From: Amycolatopsis endophytica
GTDB lineage: Bacteria; Actinomycetota; Actinomycetes; Mycobacteriales; Pseudonocardiaceae
Assembly (NCBI RefSeq): GCF_013410405.1
Contig: NZ_JACCFK010000002.1
Coordinates: 558,001 to 622,000 of the forward strand
Reading direction: 5' to 3'
DNA: 64,000 bases
In this document: positions 1-8,855 of the stretch, piece after piece
Numbering within the stretch: position 1 is the stretch's first letter
How the letters are laid out: every line of letters starts with the position of its first letter
Notes under the pieces: generated by a model
Seen by the model: only the letters and a program-made list of their open reading frames with translations
Told to the model about the DNA's origin: nothing
The model's database searches: none
Made by a program: the position numbers and the translations under genes

Positions 1-1
1 G

Positions 2-1147
2 ATCACCGCGGTCGGCATCGACGTCTCCGCCCAGCTCGGCGGCGCGCTGCTGCCGTTCGGCATCCTCGTCGTCGGGTTGTCGCTGATCCTGCTCGCGATG
101 GTGTTCCGCTCGATCTGGGTGCCCATCAAGGCCACCGTCGGGTACTTGCTCTCCGTGGGAGCCGCGTTCGGCGCGACGGCGTTCGTCTTCGGCCAGGGGC
201 ACTTCGCCGATCTCCTGGCCGTGACCCACACCGGCAGCGTCATCAGTTTCCTGCCGATCATCCTCATGGGTGTCCTCTTCGGACTCGCGATGGACTACGA
301 GGTCTTCCTCGTCTCCCGCATCCGCGAGGACTACGTGCACCACGGCGACCCGCGCCACGCCATCGAATCCGGTTTCGTGTCCGCCTCCCGCGTCGTGGTC
401 GCCGCCGCGGTGATCATGTTCGCGGTGTTCGCCGCGTTCGTCCCCGAGGGCAGCGCGACCATCAAACCGATCGCGTTCAGCCTCGCCGTCGGCGTCTTCG
501 TCGACGCCTTCCTGATCCGGATGACCCTGGTGCCCGCGATCCTGGCGTTGCTCGGCCACCGCGCCTGGGGCCTGCCACCGGCCCTGGACCGGGCACTGCC
601 GGTGTTCGACGCGGAAGGTGACGCCCTCGTCCACGAACTCCGCCTCGCGGACTGGCCCGGCACCGACGAGGTGATCAGCGCCCGGAACCTCGCCCTGGAC
701 GATGACCGCGGCCGCCCGGTCTTCCGCGATGTCGAAATCCACCAGCGGCCCGGTGAGATCCTGGTCCTGCACGGTGTTCTCGGCAAGAGCGCGCTGCTGT
801 TCACCCTCGCCGGGCGGGTGACCAAGGTGCGCGGCGATCTCAAGGTGCTCGGCCGGGTGCTCCCCCAGCACACCCACGCCCTGCGTGGCGAGGTCGCCCT
901 CATCGCCTGCCGCGAGGCGCCCGATCCCGCCGAGGAGATCACCGCGGCGCTCGACGACGGCGTGGAACTGCTCCTGGTCGACGACGCCGACCTGCTGGTC
1001 CGCGGCGATGCTCGCGAAGCGCTGCGCCGGGCGGTGACCACCACCAGCGTCGTGCTCACCTGCCAGGATCCCGACCGGCTCGCGGACGTCCTGCCCGCGG
1101 ACCGGACCACCCTGCTCACCCCGACCCGCCACTTCGCCGAGGTCTGA
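2..1147 (+). CDS. MMPL family transporter, 3' part, with a C-terminal P-loop-like domain
   Basis: The gene starts before the window; 381 residues are visible. The first ~190 are the last membrane segments of an RND-type MMPL transporter, including the family motif GLAMDYEVFLVSRIRE near visible residue 95 and four to five hydrophobic segments. The last ~190 residues are soluble and look like a worn ABC ATPase: RPGEILVLHGVLGKSALLF resembles a Walker A strand-loop-helix but is about two residues too short for GxxxxGK[ST], and VELLLVDDADLLV resembles Walker B without the usual Glu. No ABC signature is seen. MMPL proteins export lipids or drugs using proton motive force; the role of the tail is unknown. 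The next gene starts two bases after the stop, so the two are probably co-transcribed. Confidence 0.85.
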   Translation: MTAVGIDVSAQLGGALLPFGILVVGLSLILLAMVFRSIWVPIKATVGYLLSVGAAFGATAFVFGQGHFADLLAVTHTGSVISFLPIILMGVLFGLAMDYEVFLVSRIREDYVHHGDPRHAIESGFVSASRVVVAAAVIMFAVFAAFVPEGSATIKPIAFSLAVGVFVDAFLIRMTLVPAILALLGHRAWGLPPALDRALPVFDAEGDALVHELRLADWPGTDEVISARNLALDDDRGRPVFRDVEIHQRPGEILVLHGVLGKSALLFTLAGRVTKVRGDLKVLGRVLPQHTHALRGEVALIACREAPDPAEEITAALDDGVELLLVDDADLLVRGDAREALRRAVTTTSVVLTCQDPDRLADVLPADRTTLLTPTRHFAEV

Positions 1148-1149
1148 CG

Positions 1150-3189
1150 ATGCTCAAGCCTTTTGCCAACTCCGCCCGTGCCGCCGCCTCCGGCCCGCTG
1201 ACCTGGCGCACCTGGGCCGGGCTCATCGCCGTCCCGCTGCTGGTCGCCGGACTGCTCACCTGGGCCTTCTGGTCCACAACGGACAACCACGGCACCGCCA
1301 AAGCCGCCGTGGTCAACAACGACGAACCCGTCACCGTCAACGGGCAACTCCTCCCCCTGGGACGGCAACTCGCCGCCGACCTCACCCACAGCGCGGACTC
1401 CGCCTACACCTGGGAACTCACCGACGCCGCCGGCGCGCGGGAAGGGCTCGACGACGGGAGTTACGCCGCCGTGGTGACGATCCCGCGGGACTTCTCAGCA
1501 CGCGCCACCTCGCCCGCCACCGCCGCTCCGCTGGAGGCCACGCAGGCCGAACTGCGCATCGACACCTCACACGCCACCGGACTGGCCGACCCGGCCGCGA
1601 GCACCGCGGTCGCCGAAGCCACCCGGCGCACCCTCGACCAGCAAATCGTCACCACCTACCTGGACAACATCTACCTCGCCTTCGGCACCATCCACGACCA
1701 GATCAACGCCGCCGCCGACGGCGCACGCCAACTCGCCGACGGCACCGCCCAACTGGTGCCCGGCGCCACCCAGGCCGCCGACGGCGCCGCCCAGCTGAAC
1801 ACCGCGGCCGGACAGCTGTCCACCGGGGCATCCCAGCTCGCCGCGGGCACGGGAGAGCTGGCCGACGGATCCGGGCAGCTGGCGTCCGGACTGAGCCAGG
1901 CCGAACGGGACACCGCCCAGCTGCCCGCCCTGACCCGGCAACTCGCCGACGGAGCCCGCCAGGTCGCCGACGGCAACGAACAGATCGCCGACGTCGTCGT
2001 CCCGCTCGCGAACCGGATCATCGCCGCGATCGACGCCACCCCGAGCGCTCAGGATGCTGCCCGGCAGTTCCGGCAGCTCGCCACGGACTGCGAAGGCAGC
2101 GCGGACTTCTGCCGTCAGCTCCGGCAGGCCGCCGACCAGTTCACCGAGGAGGCGGGCAAGATCGACGGCGCTCGCGAGACCATCCGGCAAGCCGCGGTCG
2201 AAACCCGCGACAATGTCCGGGCACTCGCGACGGGCGCCCGCCAGGTCGCCGACGGCAACGCCCAGCTCGCCGCCAGCTCCGGCGAACTCGCCTCCGGGAT
2301 CGCCGACGCCGCCGCCGGTGCCCGGCAACTCGACACCGGCGTCCAGGAGGTCAACGGCGGCGCACAGCAGCTCGCATCCGGCGCCGGGCAGCTCGCCACC
2401 GGCGCCGGCCAGCTGTCCACCGGCACCGCCCAACTCCGCGATGGCACGGTGCGGGTCGACGACGGCGCCCGGCAACTGGCCACGCAGCTCGACCAAGGCC
2501 GCAACCAGGTCCCGACATACAGCGACGCCGAACGCGCGAACCTCAAGACCGTCGCCGCCAACCCCTCCTTCGCCGGCATCACCAGTCCCGACCTCGGCGA
2601 CGCCGCTGCCGCGCTGTTCGTCGCGCTGGCACTGTGGGCGTGCGCGCTGGGCACCTACATCCTGACCCGTGCCGTGCCCGCGGCCGTGCAAACCTCCCGC
2701 GAACCGACCTGGCGCATCATCGCCCGCGCCGCGATGCCGGGCACCACCATCGCCGTTCTCGCGGCACTCGTGCTCAGTGTCGCCCTGGCCCCGGTGCTCG
2801 ACCTCGGGTTCGGCCGATGGCTCGCCTTCCTCGCCGTCACCCTGCTCGCCGCCCTCGCGTTCGTCGCGCTCAACCAGGCCGCGACCGCGATCTTCAAACG
2901 CCCCGGCCGCATCGCCTCACTCGCGGTACTGGTGCTGACCGTGGCCACCGGGGTGATCTCGACGATCCCCGGACCGCTGCACACCCTCGGCGGGTACCTG
3001 CCCACCCACGGCGCCGTCCTGGCCCTGCGTGCCGTCATCGCCGGTTCCGGGGATCTCGTCACCGGAGTGGTCGAACTGGTGGCCTGGCTGGCCGTCGGCG
3101 CGCTCGCCACCGTCGTCGTCACCGACCGCCGCCGCTACCTCAGCGGCAAACAGGTGCGCCACGGCGCCTGGCTGCCCGCCGCCACCTGA
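1150..3189 (+). CDS. YhgE/Pip family membrane protein
   Basis: 679 residues. One N-terminal membrane segment (about residues 26-43) is followed by a long extracellular region of repeated GARQLADGTAQL / GAGQLATGAG-type units (about 180-275 and 355-440), typical of the helical stalk in YhgE/Pip (phage infection protein) homologues. A cluster of about five to six membrane segments follows from about residue 475. This is the usual family layout. Members resemble ABC-2 permeases and are often paired with MMPL or ABC exporters; here the MMPL gene lies two bases upstream, so a joint role in envelope export is likely but inferred. The 3' gene on the other strand is a remnant. Confidence 0.9.
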   Translation: MLKPFANSARAAASGPLTWRTWAGLIAVPLLVAGLLTWAFWSTTDNHGTAKAAVVNNDEPVTVNGQLLPLGRQLAADLTHSADSAYTWELTDAAGAREGLDDGSYAAVVTIPRDFSARATSPATAAPLEATQAELRIDTSHATGLADPAASTAVAEATRRTLDQQIVTTYLDNIYLAFGTIHDQINAAADGARQLADGTAQLVPGATQAADGAAQLNTAAGQLSTGASQLAAGTGELADGSGQLASGLSQAERDTAQLPALTRQLADGARQVADGNEQIADVVVPLANRIIAAIDATPSAQDAARQFRQLATDCEGSADFCRQLRQAADQFTEEAGKIDGARETIRQAAVETRDNVRALATGARQVADGNAQLAASSGELASGIADAAAGARQLDTGVQEVNGGAQQLASGAGQLATGAGQLSTGTAQLRDGTVRVDDGARQLATQLDQGRNQVPTYSDAERANLKTVAANPSFAGITSPDLGDAAAALFVALALWACALGTYILTRAVPAAVQTSREPTWRIIARAAMPGTTIAVLAALVLSVALAPVLDLGFGRWLAFLAVTLLAALAFVALNQAATAIFKRPGRIASLAVLVLTVATGVISTIPGPLHTLGGYLPTHGAVLALRAVIAGSGDLVTGVVELVAWLAVGALATVVVTDRRRYLSGKQVRHGAWLPAAT

Positions 3190-3227
3190 TCCGCCGGGCC
3201 GGGACGGTTGAGCTGCCTCTCGGCCGG

Positions 3228-3823
3228 TCAGCGCACGGTCCGGACCGGCAGTGCCCCCTCGGCATACAGGCCGCGCGGGCGCTTCTTGTCGAACTTTTGC
3301 CGACCCCGGTTTTCGGCACCTCGGCGAGAAAAGCCCAGTGCGCGGGCAGCTGCCGGTCCACGAGCGCGAGGAAACCGTCCGGGGAGATCCTGCCGATGTC
3401 CCCGGTGCGCAACCAACCGTCGCGGAACTCCCCTGGCTCGACGATCCCGCCCTGGGGCGAATAGTAGGAACGGGCCACCCACGGGCCACGGACCTCCAGC
3501 TCGCCGACCCACCCACCATCGTCGGGCAGCACGCTGCCGTCCTCGGCCACGATCCGCGCCCGGGCACCCGCGTCGAACCCGGCGGCGAGGGTGATCGAGC
3601 CGCCGTATGCTCGTTCGTCATCGAGCAGGAACACCGGGCGATCCTCGTCGCGATCAGCGCCAGGGACGCCGACCTCGCCGACCCGCGCGGCAGGCACCAC
3701 CTCGAACACGCACGAGACCGTCTGCTGGCACGCCCGGCCGGAGACCGCCTCCCGGCGGATGCCCCGGCCCGCCTGATCGGACCACCGCTCGGCGAAGACC
3801 CGGCCGGACGCGAAGGAGTCCTA
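3228..3823 (-). pseudogene. Acyl-CoA synthetase (AMP-binding) C-terminal remnant
   Basis: Reading leftward from a stop at 3821-3823, the frame gives GRVFAERWSDQAG, then a stretch that fits the family poorly, then the AMP-binding C-terminal part with GGWVGELEVRGPWVA and DGWLRTGDIGRISPDG (the hinge and A8 region of acyl-CoA ligases). Near 3290 the frame breaks: the invariant PKTGVGK lysine motif is in one frame and the expected KFDKKRPRGLYAEG ending is in another, stopping at 3228. The N-terminal two thirds are missing, there is probably an internal deletion, and there is a frameshift, so no functional ligase is made. Base composition matches the neighbours. Confidence 0.75.
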
Positions 3824-3887
3824 GCTCCAGCGATTCGCGCGATTGCGCTCGCCCCGGTCGGTCACGGTTCGCCCCGGTCCCGGCCCG

Positions 3888-4667
3888 TCACCTGCGGGTG
3901 GCGCGCTCCTCGGCTTCCCGCCAGATGTGGCCCGCGACGGGCTGGTTCCCCTCCTCCACGAGATGGCCGACCAGCCCGATGGCGCGAGCCATCACGCCGA
4001 GGCCGCGCACGACGTGCAGCGGGACCTCCATGGCTGTGGCGACGGCGCCGATCGCGCCGGTGACGTTGACCGGCAGCACCTTGCCGGTGCGGGCCTCGGC
4101 GGCGACGCGCACCGCCCGCACGAGCCGTTCGTTGGCCGGGTCGATGCCGTGCCCGCGGGCGATGGCGAACAGCTTTTCGGCGCGCGGGTCGAGTGGTTTG
4201 TGCACGGGGTGCCCGATTCCCGGCACCGCGGCCCGGCGGTCCAGGAAGGACGCCACGATCCCGTCCGCGACCTTCTCCAGCGCGGCGTCGTCGGTACGCC
4301 AGGCAGTGTCGGTCGCGGCGGCCTCGGCGCAGTACCGCGCGGCGCCTTCCATGGTGCCGACGAACGTGGTGCCCAGTCCCAGCAGTCCGGCGGCGACGGC
4401 GCCCTGGAGGGATTCGGGCGCCCCGAGGTGGGTCAGCCGCGTGACGAGAGCGCTGGGGGTAAGGCCGTGTTCGACGAGGGCGACCACGAGGGCGTTGAAC
4501 ACGACCGACTGGTCCGGGTCGGGCAGCCGGCCGAACAGTTCGAGGTAGGCGAAGTCACCGAGGTTGACGGTACCGAGGACCTCCTCGCACAGGTTCTTGC
4601 CGTGCACCACCACGGTGTCGGCGGAGGACCAGGCGATGTCGGAGCGGACGGGGTCGCTGGCGGGCAT
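3888..4667 (-). CDS. Short citrate synthase / citryl-CoA lyase-like protein
   Basis: 259 residues with the citrate-synthase fold signature GIGHPVHKPLDPRAEKLF (the GxGHPxxxxxDPRA motif around the second active-site His) and an LVGHLVEEG motif near the C-terminus, corresponding to the third catalytic region. It is much shorter than true citrate synthase (about 370-430 residues) and resembles the stand-alone 'citryl-CoA lyase' group common in actinomycetes and proteobacteria, whose reaction is not settled. I chose the ATG at 4667 because GGAGA lies five bases upstream; an in-frame ATG at 4679 has no clear ribosome site. It follows the CoA ligase by 22 bases, which suggests that the ligase product is its acyl-CoA substrate. 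Confidence 0.8.
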   Translation of the reverse strand: MPASDPVRSDIAWSSADTVVVHGKNLCEEVLGTVNLGDFAYLELFGRLPDPDQSVVFNALVVALVEHGLTPSALVTRLTHLGAPESLQGAVAAGLLGLGTTFVGTMEGAARYCAEAAATDTAWRTDDAALEKVADGIVASFLDRRAAVPGIGHPVHKPLDPRAEKLFAIARGHGIDPANERLVRAVRVAAEARTGKVLPVNVTGAIGAVATAMEVPLHVVRGLGVMARAIGLVGHLVEEGNQPVAGHIWREAEERATRR

Positions 4668-4689
4668 GGGGTTCTCCATTCGGGGCGGA

Positions 4690-6312
4690 TCAGGCGCCGG
4701 TGAGCAGGCGCGCGGCGGTGTCGCGCAGGAGGTCCTTGCGGATCTTGTCGCCGTTGGCGCTGGGCGTGGTCGGGAACTCGTCGAGGATGTGGATGCGGTA
4801 GGGCACCTTGAACCCGGCCAGGCCGGCCCGGCAGTGGTCGCGCAGTTCGGCTTCGGTGGTGGTGCGCCCGGGCCGCAGGGTCACGAACGCGACCGGTTGG
4901 TCGTCGCCGGTGCGGTCGTCGCGGACACCGACGAGCTGGGCCAGGTGAACGGCGGGGTGGCCGGTCAGGTGGGTTTCGACGTCGGCGGGGTTGACCAGGT
5001 AGCCCTTGAGGCGCATGGCGTCGCCGAGGCGGGAGTGGTAGCGGAACCCTCCGCCGGGCAGCAGGCTGCCCCGGTCGCCGGTGCGGTACCAGCCGTCGGC
5101 GGTGTGGGCGCGGGCAGTGGCCTCGGCGTCGGCGAGGTACCCGGTGAACAGGGTGGAACCGCTGAATTGCAGCTCACCTTCGGCTCCGGGGCCGAGCACC
5201 GCGCCAGTGTCCACATCGGATACCCGAACGCGCAGTCCGGGAGCGGTGGGGCGGCCGCCGGGGACGGCCCGCTGGGCGGCGTCGGCGGACACGGGCCAGG
5301 TCGCGGCGAAGGCGAAGATCTCCGACGACCCGTACACGTTGGTCGCGGTGATACCGGCGGCCGCCGCATCGCGGACGATGTCGTCGATGGCGACGCCCGC
5401 GGTCACCACGTGCCGCAGCGCGGGTGCGGCCGCGGTCAGCCGCGCATCGGCGAGCAGGTCGCGCAGGGGCCCCTCGGCGCAGGCGAGGAAGGTGATGCCG
5501 TGCCGCCGCAGCGCGTCCAGGACGCGCCCGGTCCGGTAGACGGGCAGCAGGGTCTGGGTGACGCCGCGGGTGAGCCCGGCGAGGAACGGGACGAACCCGA
5601 AAGTCCCGTTGAGGGGCAGGACCGACAGGGCGACCGCGGTGTCGTCGAGTGCGGCGGCATCGGCCGCGGCCGGCACGTGGCGGCTGACGGTGCGCTGCGT
5701 GTGGATCGCCAGTTTGGGCGCGGAGGTGGTACCGGAGGTGCCGAAGACGATCAGCGCGTCGTCCGGCTCCCCGGTCTCGGCGGGCGGATGCGCACCGCGT
5801 TCGGACAGCCGTGCGAACGGGACGCGTTCGAGGTGCGCGGGCGCGCCGGGCACGTCCTGGGCGTGCACGGGCACGAGGAGGCGCAGCGCGAGGTCCCCGC
5901 TGTGCCGCCACGCTTCGGTAAGTCGCGCGGCGAGCTCCACCGACTCGAATTCGGGGGCGACGACGAGCGCCTTGGCCTGGCTCGTGCGGAGCAGGTGGTG
6001 CAGTTCGGCACCGCGGTAACGCGTGTTCAACGGGACGACGAGCAGCCCCAGCCGGGCCGCGGCGAGGAACGCGATGACCCACTCGGTGCAGGTGGGCAGC
6101 AAGAACGCGATGGCGTCGCCGCGCCGGAGCCCGGCCGCGTGCAGGCCCGCGGCCACCCTGGCGCTGTCGTCGTCGAGCTCGGCGTAGGTCCTGGTGCGGC
6201 CGGCGTGGTAGGCCGACTCGTCGACGAGGGCCGGATGGCCGGGCCGGCCCCGGGCGGCCCGGGTGAACAGTTCGTGCACGGTGGCCGGTTGGTCGTCACG
6301 GTGACGTGGCAA
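4690..6312 (-). CDS. AMP-dependent acyl-CoA synthetase/ligase
   Basis: 540 residues, normal length for the ANL superfamily. The AMP-binding P-loop reads IVFGTSGTTSAPKLAIHT (about residues 183-200), the acyl-CoA ligase A5-like region reads NVYGSSEIFAFAAT, and the hinge motif DGWYRTGDRGSLLPGGGFRYHSR is present with the conserved Asp and Arg. The expected catalytic Lys region near the C-terminus reads TPSANGDKIRKDLL. It should activate a carboxylic acid to its CoA thioester with ATP. The start is TTG at 6312, supported by AGGAGG seven bases upstream; GTG at 6279 is the alternative. It lies between the TetR gene and the citrate-synthase-like gene in a leftward run. The substrate cannot be told from sequence. 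Confidence 0.88.
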   Translation of the reverse strand: MPRHRDDQPATVHELFTRAARGRPGHPALVDESAYHAGRTRTYAELDDDSARVAAGLHAAGLRRGDAIAFLLPTCTEWVIAFLAAARLGLLVVPLNTRYRGAELHHLLRTSQAKALVVAPEFESVELAARLTEAWRHSGDLALRLLVPVHAQDVPGAPAHLERVPFARLSERGAHPPAETGEPDDALIVFGTSGTTSAPKLAIHTQRTVSRHVPAAADAAALDDTAVALSVLPLNGTFGFVPFLAGLTRGVTQTLLPVYRTGRVLDALRRHGITFLACAEGPLRDLLADARLTAAAPALRHVVTAGVAIDDIVRDAAAAGITATNVYGSSEIFAFAATWPVSADAAQRAVPGGRPTAPGLRVRVSDVDTGAVLGPGAEGELQFSGSTLFTGYLADAEATARAHTADGWYRTGDRGSLLPGGGFRYHSRLGDAMRLKGYLVNPADVETHLTGHPAVHLAQLVGVRDDRTGDDQPVAFVTLRPGRTTTEAELRDHCRAGLAGFKVPYRIHILDEFPTTPSANGDKIRKDLLRDTAARLLTGA

Positions 6313-6350
6313 GTCTGAACCTCCTGCTGGGCGTCATCGCCTTGTCGTGC

Positions 6351-6941
6351 TCAGCAGGCGCCGACGACCCCGAGTGCGTAGTCGGCGTACTGAGCGGCGA
6401 TCTCGTCGCGGGTGAGGGGCCCGTCGCTGCGGTACCACTGCGCGACGCCAGAGCACATGGTCAGCACTGCTCGCGTCGCGCCGTGTCCGTGGGGTGTGGT
6501 GAACGCCCCGGTGCGAACGCCCTCGTCGACGATGTTCTCGAAGATGGATTCCAATCGGTCGCGGGCGACGACGAGCCGCTTGCGGTCGTCCTCGCCCAGA
6601 TAGCGGAGTTCGGAGTGAGCGACCAGCGCTTCCAGCGGATGGTCGACGATGTAGCCGACGTAGGCGCCGACCGCGGTGTGCAGCCGCTCCGCGGGTGCGG
6701 TTCCCGCGGCCGACAGAGCCCACTCCACCGCGTTGAGGTGGTCGTAGTTGGCCTTCTTGAGCAGCTCCACGAGTAAGTCCGATTTGGACTGCGAGTAGTG
6801 GTAGACGTTGGAGGACACGACGCCGGCGCGCTTGGCGATGTCGCGCATCGACGCCCCGTGGAAGCCGCGTTCGGCGAAGGCTGCCAGGGTGGCGGCGAAG
6901 ACGAGGTCCCGCGTATCCCGTGAGTTAGAACGATCGTTCAT
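6351..6941 (-). CDS. TetR/AcrR family regulator
   Basis: 196 residues. The N-terminal helix-turn-helix reads FAERGFHGASMRDIAKRAGV followed by VSSNVYHYSQSKSDLL, the standard TetR DNA-binding domain; the rest is an alpha-helical ligand domain without recognisable ligand residues. The ATG at 6941 places the HTH about 15 residues from the N-terminus; longer in-frame starts to 7091 would add 50 unrelated residues. It is the first gene of the leftward run (regulator, CoA ligase, citrate-synthase-like) and is divergent from the MaoC-SCP2 operon, so it probably represses both directions. A 12-bp perfect palindrome overlaps its start codon. Confidence 0.9.
   Translation of the reverse strand: MNDRSNSRDTRDLVFAATLAAFAERGFHGASMRDIAKRAGVVSSNVYHYSQSKSDLLVELLKKANYDHLNAVEWALSAAGTAPAERLHTAVGAYVGYIVDHPLEALVAHSELRYLGEDDRKRLVVARDRLESIFENIVDEGVRTGAFTTPHGHGATRAVLTMCSGVAQWYRSDGPLTRDEIAAQYADYALGVVGAC
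6928..6939. promoter_or_regulatory. Perfect 12-bp palindrome, candidate TetR operator
   Basis: GAACGATCGTTC is its own reverse complement and overlaps the first codons of the TetR gene at 6941. A related half-site, GAACGACCGATC, occurs at 7050-7061 just before the divergent operon. Binding here would block the regulator's own translation start region and possibly the rightward promoter. Assignment to this TetR protein is by position only. Confidence 0.5.
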
Positions 6942-7108
6942 GTGCAGATACTCGGCACTTCTTCGCGATCTGTCAAGATCTCCCGCCAGAATCCCGATCA
7001 GTGTTGACGGCGGCGACAGTCTGCATCTAACTTCTGGGCACCTTGATTTGAACGACCGATCTAACCGCTTCCGCGGTGCGGCACGAGGCACCGCAGAGAG
7101 GGGGAACG

Positions 7109-7960
7109 GTGGCGGACGACCGCTTCCTCGAGGACTTCTCGCTCGGCGAGCAGACCCGAAGCCCCGAGTTCACGCTGGGGCCCGACGACCTGGACGCGTT
7201 CGCGGCGGTGTCCGGCGACCGGCACCCGATGCACCTGGCCGGCGGCGCGGACGAGCCCGTGGGACACGGCCCGCTCGGACTCGCCCGCTACTTCGGGACC
7301 GTCTACGACGAGGGCTCGATCGCCGCATCGGTCATCGCCCTGCTGGACACCCGCTGGAGCTACCGGGCGCCACTCCGCCTGGGCGTGCCCCTGCACTACA
7401 CGACGACGATCACCCAGGTCCGGCGGACCAGCGCCGGCGACCGCGGAGTCGTCAACCGCTGGGTGGAGCTGCGCGACGACGCCGGTACCGTGGTCCAGGA
7501 GGGCAGCAGCGCGGTCCTGCTCCGCGCCCGCCACCACCGCGCTCCGGACACCGACGCCGTCTCCCACACTCCCCTCTCGGTGCGCTGGGCGCGGGCCGTG
7601 GCCAGCCGTGTCGAGAACGACGAGGTGTTCGCGGCCTCGACCGGGTTATTCGACGGCGCGATCGGCGTGGCCTCGGAGAACGACGCCGTCGTGCTGCGGG
7701 TCTACAAGGGACGCGTGATCGACGTCGGGACCCGCGTCCCGGCCGGCCCCACCTTCACGTTGCGGGGCACCGAGGTCGCCTGGGCTCGGCTGCTCACCGC
7801 GCCGGAGAACGACCTGCTCGTGCGCACGCACCGCGGCGAGTTCTGGGGCACCGGCAACACCTATGTCTACCTGCAGCTGACCGCCGCGCTGCACGCCATC
7901 GTCGACGCCGCCCGGAGCCTGCGGACCGGTCAGGCCGACCCCGAGGGGAGGTCTCGGTGA
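7109..7960 (+). CDS. MaoC-like hotdog protein fused to an SCP2-like domain
   Basis: 283 residues from GTG at 7109, which follows GAGAGGGGG; longer starts exist from 7076. Residues ~1-150 form a hotdog domain with the MaoC-type hydratase motif AVSGDRHPMHLAGG (Asp/His dyad) and GHGPLGLARYFG. Residues ~165-270 resemble a sterol-carrier/SCP2-type lipid-binding fold (NDAVVLRVYKGRVIDVGT, FTLRGTEVAWARLL). MaoC domains hydrate enoyl-CoA esters; SCP2-like domains bind acyl chains. The same pair occurs in eukaryotic peroxisomal multifunctional enzyme 2, with a dehydrogenase added. First gene of a six-gene rightward run; its stop overlaps the next GTG. The domain split is my reading of the sequence and the SCP2 half is the less certain part. 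Confidence 0.7.
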   Translation: MADDRFLEDFSLGEQTRSPEFTLGPDDLDAFAAVSGDRHPMHLAGGADEPVGHGPLGLARYFGTVYDEGSIAASVIALLDTRWSYRAPLRLGVPLHYTTTITQVRRTSAGDRGVVNRWVELRDDAGTVVQEGSSAVLLRARHHRAPDTDAVSHTPLSVRWARAVASRVENDEVFAASTGLFDGAIGVASENDAVVLRVYKGRVIDVGTRVPAGPTFTLRGTEVAWARLLTAPENDLLVRTHRGEFWGTGNTYVYLQLTAALHAIVDAARSLRTGQADPEGRSR

Positions 7961-8796
7961 CCACAGCCCCCGAGACAGCTGCTGCGCGCACATTGGCGAC
8001 CGGCACCGCCCGGTACCTGGAGATCGACGGCCGCGTGGCCTACGTGGAGACCTACGGTTCCGGCACGCCGGTGTTGTGCGTGCACTCCGCGGGACAGAGC
8101 GGCGTGCAGTGGCGGGACACGGTCGGTGGGCTCGCCGAACGGGGCTGGCAGGCGGTCGTCGTCGACCTGCCCGGTCACGGCCGGTCGGAGCTGCCCGCGG
8201 CGGGACCCGTCACCGACCTCGGGGTGTACGCGCGATGGTGCGTCGACGTCGTTCACGCCCTCGAGCTGCGCCGCCCCCGCGTCGTTGGGTGTTCCATCGG
8301 CGGCAAGATCGCCCTCGACGTCGCCGCCCGCCTCGGCGCGGAGGCGTCCGGTCTGGTGGCCATGGCCGCCGACGCCCGAAACCGCGGCCAGAACGAACGC
8401 GCCCTGCGCCGCTCGCTCGCCGACGCGGTCTCCCCCAGCCGCTCCGACCGCACTTACCTCGGCACCATCGCCGCCTGCGGCTCCGCGGTGCCGATGGCCC
8501 GCCGCCGCCTCATCGCCGAGATGCACCGGCGGGAGGACCCGCAGGTCTCGCTCAGCGACCTCATCGGCTGGGCGCGGCACGACCTGCGCGACCGCCTGTC
8601 CGCGATCACTTGCCCCGCCCGGCTGGTCATCGGCGCCGACGACTTCTGGCTCGCCGACTCCACCGCCGAGGCCACGGCCGCGGCGATCCCGGACTGCGCG
8701 CTGACGGTGCTGGAGGGGATCGGGCACTACCCGATGGAGGAGATCCCCGGTTTCGCCGCCGTACTCGACGCCTGGCTGCGCGCCCAGAACACCTGA
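7957..8796 (+). CDS. Alpha/beta hydrolase
   Basis: 279 residues, GTG start overlapping the preceding stop (GTGA), with GAGGGGAGG upstream. The nucleophile elbow is VVGCSIGGKIAL with Ser113; the acid is probably the Asp of VIGADDFWLADS and the His is in LEGIGHYPMEEI near the C-terminus, completing a normal triad. The N-terminal LCVHSAGQSGVQW strand-loop supplies the oxyanion side. It resembles the 3-oxoadipate enol-lactonase / C-C bond hydrolase group, which has many activities, so the substrate is open. Position directly after a hydratase suggests hydrolysis of an ester, thioester or beta-diketone in the same pathway. Confidence 0.87.
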   Translation: MTTAPETAAARTLATGTARYLEIDGRVAYVETYGSGTPVLCVHSAGQSGVQWRDTVGGLAERGWQAVVVDLPGHGRSELPAAGPVTDLGVYARWCVDVVHALELRRPRVVGCSIGGKIALDVAARLGAEASGLVAMAADARNRGQNERALRRSLADAVSPSRSDRTYLGTIAACGSAVPMARRRLIAEMHRREDPQVSLSDLIGWARHDLRDRLSAITCPARLVIGADDFWLADSTAEATAAAIPDCALTVLEGIGHYPMEEIPGFAAVLDAWLRAQNT

Positions 8797-8855
8797 CACC
8801 CCCGTCCGGCCGGGCCCGGCCGGGCCGGACGCACCGATGGCCAACGGAGGCCGAC

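Noticed and set aside
4564..6318. A 584-codon open frame on the plus strand
   Set aside because: Antisense to the AMP-dependent ligase, which has all family motifs; the plus-strand translation is low-complexity Gly/Val/Gln.
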